A stretch of 64,000 bases of DNA. It comes from JBPOFY01 sp051252415 (GTDB lineage Bacteria > Verrucomicrobiota > Verrucomicrobiia > Opitutales > Coraliomargaritaceae). How positions within the stretch are numbered: the first letter of the stretch is position 1; every line of letters starts with the position of its first letter. Below are positions 7,455 to 16,103 of this stretch, piece by piece. Position numbers and translations under genes: made by a program. The stretch covers positions 62,001 through 126,000 of the forward strand of contig JBPOGA010000006.1 of assembly GCA_051252415.1 (NCBI GenBank), read 5' to 3'. The notes below the pieces were generated by a model. That model saw only the letters and a program-made list of their open reading frames with translations, was not told where the DNA came from and searched no databases.

Positions 7455-8744
7455 TTACACGAGCATGATCGAAGGCGACTCAATAATTTCCTTGAGCGCT
7501 TGTAGGTATTGAGCGCCGACTGCGCCGTCGATTGTGCGGTGGTCGCCGGATAGGCCGATCTTCATGACTTCGCCGACTACGATTTCGCCTGCGTCGTTGA
7601 CGACAGGTTTCTTAATCGTCGCACCGATGCTGAGAATCGCAGCATTGTTCGGGTTGATGATACCGTAGAAATCGGAGATGCCGAACATGCCAAGGTTGGT
7701 CACAGTGAGTGTGGAACCACTCATTTCGTTTGGAGTGAGTTTCTTGCCACGAGCCTTCTTGATGAGGACCTTTGCCTCTGCACCGATTTCTCGAAGACCT
7801 TTGGTCTCTGCGGCACGGATGACAGGAGTCACGAGGCCGTCGTCGATTGCGACGCCGAATGCGAGGTGCACATTCGGGTGTTGCTTGATGGTGTCACCTT
7901 CCCATGAGCGATTGATCGCAGGGACGCGGCGCACAGCTTCAGCAGCTGCCTTGAGTGTGAGATCGTTGACAGAGAACTTTGTGCCACCGTGTTCTGGTGG
8001 AAGGTCAGCAAGCTTGCCGTTGAGCTCCTTACGAAGGGCAGCCAATGGCGCGCCGTTGACTTCGATTTGAAGGTAGAAGTGTGGTGCTTGTGTCTTGGAG
8101 CCGACGAGTGCCTTGCCGATGCTCTTACGCATATTGGAAACAGGGATTTCCAATTCCTCGAGTGTGGCGACAGGAGCGGCAGGAGCCGGCGCACTTGCAG
8201 TAGCTGCAGGAGCCGCGGCGGCGCCTGGCTTTGCGTTGAGCACGTCATCCTTGACGATACGACCGCCAGGGCCGGAGCCTTGTATGGTTGCAAGGTCGAT
8301 GCCTTTTTCAGCAGCGATCTTCTTCGCTACTGGAGATGCTTTGATACGACCACTCGTTGCAGCAGGTGCTGGAGTTGGCTCTGGAGCAGGTGTTGCAGCA
8401 GGTGCTGGCTCTGGAGCGGCAGGTGCTTCAACAGGAGCGGCGGGAGTCTCGACTTCAGATGCAGGTGCGACAGGTGCACTGCTTTGGGCTGCTGGAGCTT
8501 CTTCACCTTCTTCACCGACCGCAGCGATGGCGTCACCAACAGCGACTTCAGCGCCGGCTTGGCAGTATTGTTTGATTAAAATACCGTCATCAAAGCATTC
8601 GACTTCCATCGTTGCTTTGTCGGTTTCAACTTCCGCAATCATATCGCCGTTGGAAATTGGATCACCTTCGTTTTTTAACCATTTGACCAGCGTGCCCACC
8701 GTCATGGTGTCGCTGAGTTTGGGCATATCAATGAGAGTCGCCAT
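7455..8744 (-). CDS. pdhC: Dihydrolipoamide acetyltransferase (E2) of pyruvate dehydrogenase
   Basis: A 429-residue E2. Residues 1-80 form one lipoyl domain with the lipoylated Lys43 in ETDKATME. Residues 81-132 are an Ala/Pro-rich linker. Residues 133-170 are the E1/E3-binding domain (KASPVAKKIAAEKGIDLATI, GSGPGGRIVKDDV). The catalytic domain carries DHRTIDGA with His402 and Asp406. It transfers acetyl groups from E1 to CoA. It is the third gene of a pdhA-pdhB-pdhC operon, and no E3 (lpd) is in the window. The start at 8744 follows an AT-rich repeat without a Shine-Dalgarno. Confidence 0.95.
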   Translation of the reverse strand: MATLIDMPKLSDTMTVGTLVKWLKNEGDPISNGDMIAEVETDKATMEVECFDDGILIKQYCQAGAEVAVGDAIAAVGEEGEEAPAAQSSAPVAPASEVETPAAPVEAPAAPEPAPAATPAPEPTPAPAATSGRIKASPVAKKIAAEKGIDLATIQGSGPGGRIVKDDVLNAKPGAAAAPAATASAPAPAAPVATLEELEIPVSNMRKSIGKALVGSKTQAPHFYLQIEVNGAPLAALRKELNGKLADLPPEHGGTKFSVNDLTLKAAAEAVRRVPAINRSWEGDTIKQHPNVHLAFGVAIDDGLVTPVIRAAETKGLREIGAEAKVLIKKARGKKLTPNEMSGSTLTVTNLGMFGISDFYGIINPNNAAILSIGATIKKPVVNDAGEIVVGEVMKIGLSGDHRTIDGAVGAQYLQALKEIIESPSIMLV

Positions 8745-8750
8745 AGTGTG

Positions 8751-8854
8751 TAAGAATTGAGAGTTAAGAATTGAGAATTAAGAATGCTTTAAGGCTGCTA
8801 CAATAAGAACTATGAACAAGGGAATTTAGAATTCCTAATTCGTAATTCTAAATT
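8751..8854 (-). repeat. Word-like repeats and palindrome between pdhB and pdhC
   Basis: TTAAGAATTGAGAATTAAGA-type tandem words fill 8751-8786. An 11-bp perfect inverted repeat AATTTAGAATT/AATTCTAAATT lies at 8823-8833 and 8844-8854. On the sense (minus) strand the words read CTTAATTCTCAATTCTTAAC directly before the pdhC start. Confidence 0.65.
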
Positions 8855-8859
8855 TATCA

Positions 8860-9837
8860 CTACGCCATTACCTTGAGTGCACCTTCGATGATGCGCTCTT
8901 CGTTTGGAATTTGCCAGTCTTCAAGTGGCTTTGCGTAAATTGTCGGTGCGTCGATTGAGGAGACACGGTGAATGGGAGCATCAAGATAATCGAAGGCTTT
9001 CAACTGAATGATGTGAGAGATTTGAGCATCTACACCGCAGTAAGGCTTGTTTTCTTCGACGAGGAGCGCGCGACCAGTCTTTTTGACTGACTTGAGAATC
9101 GTCTCTTCGTCAAGCGGGCGGATAGAGCGGAGGTCGACGACTTCCACGCTGATACCGTGTTTTTCTTCGAGTGTCTTCGCAGCCTGCAGGGAGAGCATTG
9201 CGCAACGACCGTGTGAAACGATAGTCATGTCAGTGCCTTCCTTGAGGATATTCGCGACACCGAGTTCGACGATGTAATCTTCTTCAGGAACTTCCCACTT
9301 CTCACCATAGAGAAGGGTGTTTTCCATCACGAAGACTGGGTCATCGTCGCGGATGGCCGCTTTCATGAGACCTTTCGCATCGTAAGCGTTTGATGGGCAA
9401 ACTACTTTCAAGCCTGGGTGGTTCGCCACCATGTTCTCTGGGGTGTGCGAGTGTGTCGCGCCCACGTTGGTGCCGCCATTGGCAGGACCACGGACAACGA
9501 TCGGAATGTTCATCAAACCACCAGACATGTAGCGGCAGAAGGAGGCGTTGTTGAAGAGTTGGTCGATCGCAACATAGCTGAACGACATGAACATCATCTC
9601 GACAACTGGGCGGATACCGAGTGCGGAGGCGCCGATAGCGAGACCTGAGAAGGCCGCTTCGGAGATGGGTGTGTCGATCACGCGCTTGTCGCCGTGTTTA
9701 GCCCAGAGACCTTCGGTGACTTTATAAGCGCCGTTGTATTGAGCGACTTCTTCGCCCATGATACAGACGTTTTCGTCGCGTTGGATCTCTTCGTCGAGTG
9801 CTTGCTTGATAGCTTCGCGGTAAGTGATAAGTGCCAT
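8860..9837 (-). CDS. pdhB: Pyruvate dehydrogenase E1 component, beta subunit
   Basis: A 325-residue E1 beta subunit. ALITYREAIKQALDEEI, DTPISEAAFSGLAIGAS and VVRGPANGGTNVGATHSH are typical, as is the C-terminal transketolase domain (VVDLRSIRPLDEETILKSVK). With E1 alpha it decarboxylates pyruvate. The ATG at 9835-9837 is chosen. The open frame continues 23 codons upstream but encodes only the repeat (LLNFSTSQLLNF), a pattern well known from over-extended starts. It lies between pdhA and pdhC on the same strand. Confidence 0.95.
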   Translation of the reverse strand: MALITYREAIKQALDEEIQRDENVCIMGEEVAQYNGAYKVTEGLWAKHGDKRVIDTPISEAAFSGLAIGASALGIRPVVEMMFMSFSYVAIDQLFNNASFCRYMSGGLMNIPIVVRGPANGGTNVGATHSHTPENMVANHPGLKVVCPSNAYDAKGLMKAAIRDDDPVFVMENTLLYGEKWEVPEEDYIVELGVANILKEGTDMTIVSHGRCAMLSLQAAKTLEEKHGISVEVVDLRSIRPLDEETILKSVKKTGRALLVEENKPYCGVDAQISHIIQLKAFDYLDAPIHRVSSIDAPTIYAKPLEDWQIPNEERIIEGALKVMA

Positions 9838-9847
9838 TGTATTAAAA

Positions 9848-9888
9848 GAAGTTTTGAAGTTAAGAAGTTGTGAGGTTGAGAAGTTGAG
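9848..9888 (-). repeat. Word-like repeat leader of pdhB
   Basis: The plus strand reads GAAGTTTTGAAGTTAAGAAG then TTGTGAGGTTGAGAAGTTGAG, five imperfect copies of (G)AAGTTGAG. The sense strand is CTTCTCAACCTCACAACTTC and ends 10 bp before the pdhB start. Confidence 0.65.
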
Positions 9889-9927
9889 TAGGGAGCTTGC
9901 GAGCAATCCCCATCTGTCTTCTGAACT

Positions 9928-11019
9928 CTAGTCGTTGAAGAAGTAGGTGCCTTTGAGCTTACCTTCTGTATCGTTATCGACCTCTGAATAGACGTCGGTT
10001 TGAATCTCGCTGCGAGGTGCGTATGGGCTTTCTTCAGCAAACTTAGCGGATGCTTCGGCTTCGTCCTTCTTCTCTTGGTCGATCTTCTTGGCTTGAGCTT
10101 CTGTCATAACGCCTTCGTCGATCAATTTCTGGCGAATTACATTCACTGGATCCTTGGTGCGCTTGTATTCCTCGATCTCTTCCTTGGTACGGTATTTCTC
10201 GTGGTTGGCGTCTGCGACGGAGTGGCCACGATAGCGGTAAGTGCGGATTTCGAGTAGGAATGGCTTACACTCTTCACGGGCACGCTTCATTGCACGATTT
10301 GCTACTTCACGCACTTCGTAAACGTCGTGGCCGTTGCAAACTTCCCATCCCATGTCGAAACCATCGGCACGGTGCGCGAGGTTTTCTTCTGCAGAGGAAC
10401 GTTTGAGGCTAGTGCCCATGGAGTAACCGTTGTTCTCGATGACGAAAATAACAGGGATGCTCCAGAGGGATGCGAGATTGAGAGTTTCCATAAAGGAACC
10501 TTGGTTCACCGCGCCGTCTCCGAGGAAAGCGAGTGCGCAGCCTTTTAGGCCTTTATATTTAAGTGCGAACGCGAGGCCGGCACCGAGTGGTGTTTGACCC
10601 GCGACGATCCCGTGACCGCCCCAATAGTTCTTATCTGGGGCGAAAAAGTGCATCGAACCGCCCTTACCCTTAGAGCAACCAGTGTATTTGCCATACATTT
10701 CAGCCATACATTCGTTCATGCCCATGCCGACAGCCAGTGCGTGACCGTGGTCGCGGTATGCAGTAATGATATGGTCGTTCTCTTCCATAAGAGAAACGAT
10801 GCCAGTGGCAACTGCCTCTTGGCCGATGTAAAGGTGAAGGAAGCCACCGATTTTACCTTGATTGTAAGCTCGGAGCGAACGCTCTTCAAATCGGCGGATA
10901 CCGATGATGGTGCGATAAAGGTCGATCTTCTCTTCCTTTGTCAGCGACGCATTAATAGGGGCGGATGCGAAATCCTTGATCTCCGCTTTAGCGGTAGAAG
11001 TCTTTTTTGTAGTAGCCAT
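9928..11019 (-). CDS. pdhA: Pyruvate dehydrogenase E1 component, alpha subunit
   Basis: A 363-residue E1 alpha. The thiamine-diphosphate motif runs from GDGA (167-170) to the NN pair (196-197), and the loop YRYRGHSVAD matches the regulatory loop of the family. The first about 25 residues (TTKKTSTAKAEIK) form a charged extension. The ATG at 11017-11019 is preferred to a TTG six bases upstream. It is first in the pdhABC operon. A 239-bp region separates it from divergent valS and must hold both promoters; I could not assign boxes with confidence. Confidence 0.95.
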   Translation of the reverse strand: MATTKKTSTAKAEIKDFASAPINASLTKEEKIDLYRTIIGIRRFEERSLRAYNQGKIGGFLHLYIGQEAVATGIVSLMEENDHIITAYRDHGHALAVGMGMNECMAEMYGKYTGCSKGKGGSMHFFAPDKNYWGGHGIVAGQTPLGAGLAFALKYKGLKGCALAFLGDGAVNQGSFMETLNLASLWSIPVIFVIENNGYSMGTSLKRSSAEENLAHRADGFDMGWEVCNGHDVYEVREVANRAMKRAREECKPFLLEIRTYRYRGHSVADANHEKYRTKEEIEEYKRTKDPVNVIRQKLIDEGVMTEAQAKKIDQEKKDEAEASAKFAEESPYAPRSEIQTDVYSEVDNDTEGKLKGTYFFND

Positions 11020-11258
11020 AAGCAATAAGAAAAAATCGATTAAGTGCGCCCGTTTTTAGGCTGGCAAGTCAGAAAGAGTCTATTGGGGAAACTCAATACG
11101 TGAATATTGTTTCGTGTATTATATTGCGCAAGTTAGTGCTAATATACCAGCTTCGCGCTAGTAGTTTGGCTATCGTAGTGTGTGAATGCGCATTCCTAGC
11201 TTTATACTTGAAAGCGTGGCGCAGGGCACCAGTTTAGGCTCCTTTCAATTTTTCCGCT

Positions 11259-13997
11259 ATGTCCGAGATCGCAAAAGCTTACGAACCCAAAGAAGTAGAA
11301 CAACGCTGGTATGCAAACTGGCTTGAAGCAGGATGCTTCAAAGCAGTGGCTGACTCCGCGAAGGAGCCCTATGCCATCATGATCCCGCCACCCAATGTGA
11401 CAGGAATGCTGCACATGGGTCACGTTCTGGACAATACTTTGCAGGACATTTTCATTCGTCGTGCTCGTCTCGAAGGTAAAGCAGTGCTCTGGCAACCAGG
11501 CACCGACCACGCTGGCATCGCAACGCAAACGAAGGTCGAGAAGCAACTCCGCGCGGAGACTGGTCAAAGCAAATACGATTTAGGTCGCGAAGCGTTTGTT
11601 GAAAAGATTCAAGACTTCCGCGAAGAGTCTGGTGGTGTGATTTTGAATCAGCTCCAGAAGCTTGGTGCTTCTTGTGACTGGGATCGCACGAGCTTTACGC
11701 TCGACGAAGGTTACTCGAAGTCCGTGCTCACTGCATTCGTTTCTTTTTATAAGCGCGGTTACATCTACCGCGGCAAACGTATGGTTAACTGGTGCCCTGC
11801 GACGCACACAGCACTTTCTGATGAAGAAGTGAACATGAAGCCGCAAAGTGGCTTCTTCTTTAAGATGCGCTACGAACTGGTCGAAGCTGACGGTGAGCGC
11901 ACGCACTTAGAAATTTCTACCACACGGCCTGAAACCCTGATGGGCGATAGCGCAGTTGCGGTGCACCCAGAAGATGAGCGCTATAAGCACCTCATTGGTA
12001 AGACTGTCTGGCGTCCTTTCCCTAAGGCGGAAATCCCCATCATCGGAGATGAGTATGTGGACCGCGAATTCGGAACAGGTTGCCTTAAGGTAACACCTGC
12101 ACACGACAAGAATGACTTTGAGATCGGTCAGCGTCATAAGCTCGAGATAATCGAAGTGATTGACTCTGAAGGTAAGCTTAACTCGCTTGCGGGCGAAGAG
12201 TTTGACGGCATGGATCGTTTTAAGGCGCGCAAAGTAGCCGCGCAGAAACTTGAAGACATGGGCTTGCTGATCGAACGCGAGCCATACGAAAACACTGTGG
12301 GCTTCTCCGAGCGCGGTGATGTGCCTATCGAGCCACGGCTCTCTGAGCAATGGTTCCTCAAATACCCGAAGGTCGAAGAGGCGAAGCGTGCGGTTGAGAA
12401 CGGCACGATTAAGTTTCATCCTGACCGTTGGAGGAAGACTTATCTGCACTGGCTTAATGGTATTCAAGACTGGTGTATCAGCCGCCAGCTCTGGTGGGGC
12501 CACCGTATTCCAGTTTGGTATAAGAAGGGCGCAGATCGGACTGAGCTAGATTTTGACAATCCGGAGCATGTGCATGTTTCCGTCGAAGGCCCAAGTGATC
12601 CAGAAAACTGGGAGCAAGAAGATGACGTTCTCGACACATGGGCATCATCTTACCTCTGGCCGATGGCGAATCTCGGTTGGCCTGAAGCGAATGCAGAGCA
12701 ACAGAAGGAACTCGATTACTGGTATCCGACTTCTACGCTAGTTACTGGTTTCGACATCATTTTCTTCTGGGTCGCACGTATGATTATGGCGGGGCTCGAG
12801 TTGTATGGTGATGACTCCAAGGATTTATCCGACGAAGAAATTGCAAAGCGCATACCGTTTAAGAACATCTTCATTCACGGACTGATACGAGACGAGAAAG
12901 GCCGCAAGATGTCCAAGTCACTCGGCAACTCTCCAGATCCACTTGATTTGATTGAAAAGTATGGTGCGGATGGACTTCGTTTCGGTATTTGTAATATCGC
13001 ACCATCTGGCTCCGATATTCTCTTCTCCGAAGAACGTATCCAGATCGGACGCAACTTTTCCAACAAGCTTTGGAATGCGGTTCGCTTTCGTCAAATGTCT
13101 GGCCCGATGGCCGACAACTCAAGCCTGGAAGCGATCGTTGATCGTATGGATAGTAGCTTGTTTGATGACTACGATCATTGGATCCTCGGCCGTTTGACAG
13201 AGGTGAGTGCGGACATTGAGAAGTGTTTTGCAAACTACGAAATTTCACCACTCACGCACCAAATCTACGCCTTCTTCTGGGGTGATTTCTGTGACTGGTA
13301 TGTGGAAGCGTCGAAGGGTAAGTTAAAGGGTGACGAAGCGGTTCGAGATAACTGTCTCGCAATTCAAGATCTTGTGATTCGCCAAGTGCTACAACTTGCG
13401 AATCCAATCATGCCACACATCACCGAGGAACTTTGGAAGGGGCTCGGCTACGATGCGTCGGTTGCTTTTATCCAAAATACAAAGTTAACCTCGGCGGCAA
13501 CTCTGGCAGAACAAGTGCCGGTTGATAAGAGCGCTGTTGAGCGTGTGATTCATCTTCAAGAACTCATCTCACAAGCACGCGCATTGAAGGCGCAATACAA
13601 CTTAGCCAACAAGCGCGACGTTGAGGTTTTTTACGGTGCAGATGGCGAACAAGCCAAAGTGATCAGCGACAATGCTGGACTGGTGAGGACTCTAGCTGGC
13701 CTCGGCAAGCTAGAAGCGCTTGGTGATCAGTCGTCTGATGGTTTGCCCGCAGTGGTGACACCGCTTGGTTCGCTATACTTAGACCTCAGTAGTAGCATTG
13801 ATGTTGAAGCCGAGAAGTCACGTTTGACTAAGGAACTTGAGAAACTCAACAAGCTCGTCGCTGTTGGCGAAGGGAAGTTGAAAAATAAGAAGTTCGTTGA
13901 GAGTGCTCCAGAGAAAGTTGTCGAAGGCGCGCGTAAACAGCTTGCTGAAACGACTGAGAAGCGTGACGAAACTTTGCGTATTTTGGAGAGTCTATAG
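11259..13997 (+). CDS. valS: Valyl-tRNA synthetase
   Basis: A 912-residue class I synthetase charging tRNA-Val. The HIGH-type motif is HMGH at 52-55 after PPPNVTG, and KMSKS is at 550-554. The editing domain lies between them (STTRPETLMGDSAVAVHPED). The anticodon-binding domain is followed by the C-terminal coiled coil (about 835-912, DVEAEKSRLTKELEKLNKLV) that is typical of ValRS. The length is normal. The ATG at 11259 follows CAATTTTTCCGCT, without a Shine-Dalgarno. A palindromic repeat lies just after the stop and may serve as its terminator. Confidence 0.97.
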   Translation: MSEIAKAYEPKEVEQRWYANWLEAGCFKAVADSAKEPYAIMIPPPNVTGMLHMGHVLDNTLQDIFIRRARLEGKAVLWQPGTDHAGIATQTKVEKQLRAETGQSKYDLGREAFVEKIQDFREESGGVILNQLQKLGASCDWDRTSFTLDEGYSKSVLTAFVSFYKRGYIYRGKRMVNWCPATHTALSDEEVNMKPQSGFFFKMRYELVEADGERTHLEISTTRPETLMGDSAVAVHPEDERYKHLIGKTVWRPFPKAEIPIIGDEYVDREFGTGCLKVTPAHDKNDFEIGQRHKLEIIEVIDSEGKLNSLAGEEFDGMDRFKARKVAAQKLEDMGLLIEREPYENTVGFSERGDVPIEPRLSEQWFLKYPKVEEAKRAVENGTIKFHPDRWRKTYLHWLNGIQDWCISRQLWWGHRIPVWYKKGADRTELDFDNPEHVHVSVEGPSDPENWEQEDDVLDTWASSYLWPMANLGWPEANAEQQKELDYWYPTSTLVTGFDIIFFWVARMIMAGLELYGDDSKDLSDEEIAKRIPFKNIFIHGLIRDEKGRKMSKSLGNSPDPLDLIEKYGADGLRFGICNIAPSGSDILFSEERIQIGRNFSNKLWNAVRFRQMSGPMADNSSLEAIVDRMDSSLFDDYDHWILGRLTEVSADIEKCFANYEISPLTHQIYAFFWGDFCDWYVEASKGKLKGDEAVRDNCLAIQDLVIRQVLQLANPIMPHITEELWKGLGYDASVAFIQNTKLTSAATLAEQVPVDKSAVERVIHLQELISQARALKAQYNLANKRDVEVFYGADGEQAKVISDNAGLVRTLAGLGKLEALGDQSSDGLPAVVTPLGSLYLDLSSSIDVEAEKSRLTKELEKLNKLVAVGEGKLKNKKFVESAPEKVVEGARKQLAETTEKRDETLRILESL

Positions 13998-14002
13998 TTT
14001 GC

Positions 14003-14078
14003 CGTGGAAGTGACACTCTTGTCGCTTTCATCATCGAAGTTGGCTACTCAGCAAAGCGACAAGAGTGTCGCTTCTACG
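14003..14078. repeat. GTAGAAGCGACACTC-family element
   Basis: Terminal inverted repeats of about 25 bp at 14003-14028 and 14053-14078, with a perfect 17-bp core GACACTCTTGTCGCTTT. A second copy lies at 44244-44325. It sits between the convergent valS and phosphatase genes and ends at the stop codon of the phosphatase gene, so it could also act as a terminator stem. Confidence 0.8.
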
Positions 14079-15512
14079 CTATGAATGTTTAATCGCGATA
14101 AGTGTTAAGTCGTCGACTTGGTCCGCTCCGTTTGCGAAGTGGTTCACGTTATCGAGTGTATGATCGACGATGGCTTGGGCGCTTTCGTAGCCGTGCTTGT
14201 GGAGAATCTCTTTGAGGCTCTCGCCCGAAAATTCATCACCAGCAGGGTTGACGCTTTCGGTGACACCATCGGTATAAAGTAAGAGGGCATCGCCAGGTCC
14301 GAATGCAATCGTCTTATCTTTGATGAAGGCGTCGAAATATTCGCTGGGCACCATTCCAACAGCCATGCCTGGAGATTCGACCGGTTGCACAGATATATTG
14401 CCCTGATCTGAGTGGTAGAAGAAGGGTGGCTCATGGCCTGCGCGGGCAATTGTGAGCTGGTCTGTTTTAAGGTCGATCACTGCATAGAGCATAGTGATGA
14501 ACATGTCGCGTTGGATGTGGGATCCCATTGCCTTGTTGATCTCACTGAGCACTTTTGAAGGAGAACGATGCGCCTTGGAAAAGTGACGCAGGTGTGTTTG
14601 GCAGATAGCCATTAGGATCGATGCGGAAACTCCTTTTCCGGAGACGTCGGCAATTGCAAATGCAATGGTTTGCTCGTCGAGCGAGAAGACATCATAAAGA
14701 TCTCCACCAACTTTTTGTGCGGCGGTGTAGTGTGTCGCAAAAGAAATAGACTGAGACGGGGGAAATTTGCGAGGGAGTAACAACTGTTGTGTGTTGCTGG
14801 CGAGCTCGATGTCTAGATCGATTTTGCTTTTCTCGATCTGCATTTGCATTGCATCACTATTGTGGACAGCGAGGCCCACTTGTTCGGCAAGCGATTCTAC
14901 TAGAGAGAAGTCCGTGTCTGTAAATGAGAGCCCATCTGTTGGGTTCGTGACTGCGAGCACGGCGATGAGCTCGTCGTTAAAGAGCACAGGAGCTACAATG
15001 ATTGATCGGATCCTTAATGAAAGGTCTTCGTGTGTGATGACTCGTGGATCATTCGTCGCATCGGGAATTAGCAGTGCGCGTTTTGATTTCGCGACTTGGC
15101 CGATGAGACCTTCGCCCATGTTGAAAGTCTCTGATTTGAGGATGTTTTCTAGGTAATGCGCACGTGTTGTGATTTGATCTTCGATGTCTGCCGTAAGTTT
15201 ACGCTGTGGAGGGAAGAGCCCTTCAACTGCAATACCTTGTAGCGTATTGTCGGGCCGTTTTTCAAAGATACAGGCACTGACTGCACCAGTGCTTAAGATT
15301 GCGGCATGAATGATACGCTGAAATAATGTCTCACGATCCGGACTTTTGACCACGGCCTCGACCATGTTGTGCATGAATTCAACAACGATCTGCTTCTCCT
15401 GTTGAAGAAGCTGTTTTTCTTCGTCTAAGAGTTTGATTTGCCGCCGCTTATTTGCATACAGCAGCCACATTGCAAATAGCCCAACTAGCAGACCGATCGT
15501 AAATAACATCAT
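14079..15512 (-). CDS. Membrane-anchored GAF/PP2C (RsbU/SpoIIE-type) serine phosphatase
   Basis: A 477-residue protein with one N-terminal transmembrane segment (about 3-20), a coiled coil (about 25-50), a GAF domain (about 65-225) and a C-terminal SpoIIE-type phosphatase. Metal-binding motifs of the phosphatase are visible: VGGDLYDVF, IADVSGKG, LYTDGVTE and DDLTLIAI. Such proteins dephosphorylate a STAS anti-anti-sigma factor in partner switching, and a STAS gene lies 59 bp upstream in the same operon, making it the likely substrate. No kinase (RsbW) is present here. The signal sensed by the GAF domain is unknown. Confidence 0.85.
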   Translation of the reverse strand: MMLFTIGLLVGLFAMWLLYANKRRQIKLLDEEKQLLQQEKQIVVEFMHNMVEAVVKSPDRETLFQRIIHAAILSTGAVSACIFEKRPDNTLQGIAVEGLFPPQRKLTADIEDQITTRAHYLENILKSETFNMGEGLIGQVAKSKRALLIPDATNDPRVITHEDLSLRIRSIIVAPVLFNDELIAVLAVTNPTDGLSFTDTDFSLVESLAEQVGLAVHNSDAMQMQIEKSKIDLDIELASNTQQLLLPRKFPPSQSISFATHYTAAQKVGGDLYDVFSLDEQTIAFAIADVSGKGVSASILMAICQTHLRHFSKAHRSPSKVLSEINKAMGSHIQRDMFITMLYAVIDLKTDQLTIARAGHEPPFFYHSDQGNISVQPVESPGMAVGMVPSEYFDAFIKDKTIAFGPGDALLLYTDGVTESVNPAGDEFSGESLKEILHKHGYESAQAIVDHTLDNVNHFANGADQVDDLTLIAIKHS

Positions 15513-15571
15513 TGTATCTTAGGCTAAGCGTGTGGGTGGGGTGCGGCGCCAAATGATGGTGACTTACTCAA

Positions 15572-16075
15572 TTAGTCGTCTGCTTGATCGACTTGGTTCT
15601 TTAGAAATGCGATGACGTCTTGAAATTTTGCAGCGTTTTGATCATCGGCTGCAACCAGATTCTCATGCGCATGAAGCACTGCTTTTGCATCGGAAACCTC
15701 CATGTTTTGAAGTTCCGAGAAGCTCGCATCACACGACTCTGGTAGGTCATCACCGATTGTAAGTAGGTTCTGTAGGCCAAGATTGCACAGCAGTTCATGG
15801 TTTCTCTCGCTTAAATTGCAAACGACGAAGACCCCTGGAGGTGTGAGCTTTTTGAGCTCAAGTGCGGTGCCAGCTAGAATACCCAAGAAGGTGCTATCCA
15901 TGCCTTTGCAGTTGGTAAAATCCAACACAAACTGGGTCTTTCCATCCGCAAGCATTTTCTCAATAAACTCCCGAAATGTGTTACAATTGAGATAGTTAGC
16001 TTTGCCGTTTATCTGAACGACTACAGGTTCAGAGTAAGCGCTAACGAAAAAGGTCGGCTGTTGTGGATCACTCAT
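15572..16075 (-). CDS. STAS-domain anti-anti-sigma-factor-like protein
   Basis: A 167-residue protein. The STAS fold (about 15-105) has the phosphorylation loop KGMDSTFLGILAG with Ser61 or Thr62 as the switch residue. An extra C-terminal helix of about 60 residues is not typical of SpoIIAA. The ATG at 16073-16075 is chosen; the longer open frame upstream overlaps the end of acnA. It is located between acnA (28 bp upstream) and the RsbU-like phosphatase, so the three probably form one transcript. Confidence 0.85.
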   Translation of the reverse strand: MSDPQQPTFFVSAYSEPVVVQINGKANYLNCNTFREFIEKMLADGKTQFVLDFTNCKGMDSTFLGILAGTALELKKLTPPGVFVVCNLSERNHELLCNLGLQNLLTIGDDLPESCDASFSELQNMEVSDAKAVLHAHENLVAADDQNAAKFQDVIAFLKNQVDQADD

Positions 16076-16103
16076 GAGAGGAGAGTTGCATCGTGGAGCG
16101 GTA

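Noticed and set aside
7989..8760. Long plus-strand open frames opposite pdhC (Cys/Trp-rich or Ala/Gly-rich)
   Set aside because: They are shadows of the Ala/Pro-rich E2 gene on the other strand, with no family signal.
9838..9906. 23-residue extension LLNFSTSQLLNF of PdhB
   Set aside because: It is a translated word repeat, not protein; the family start is at 9837.
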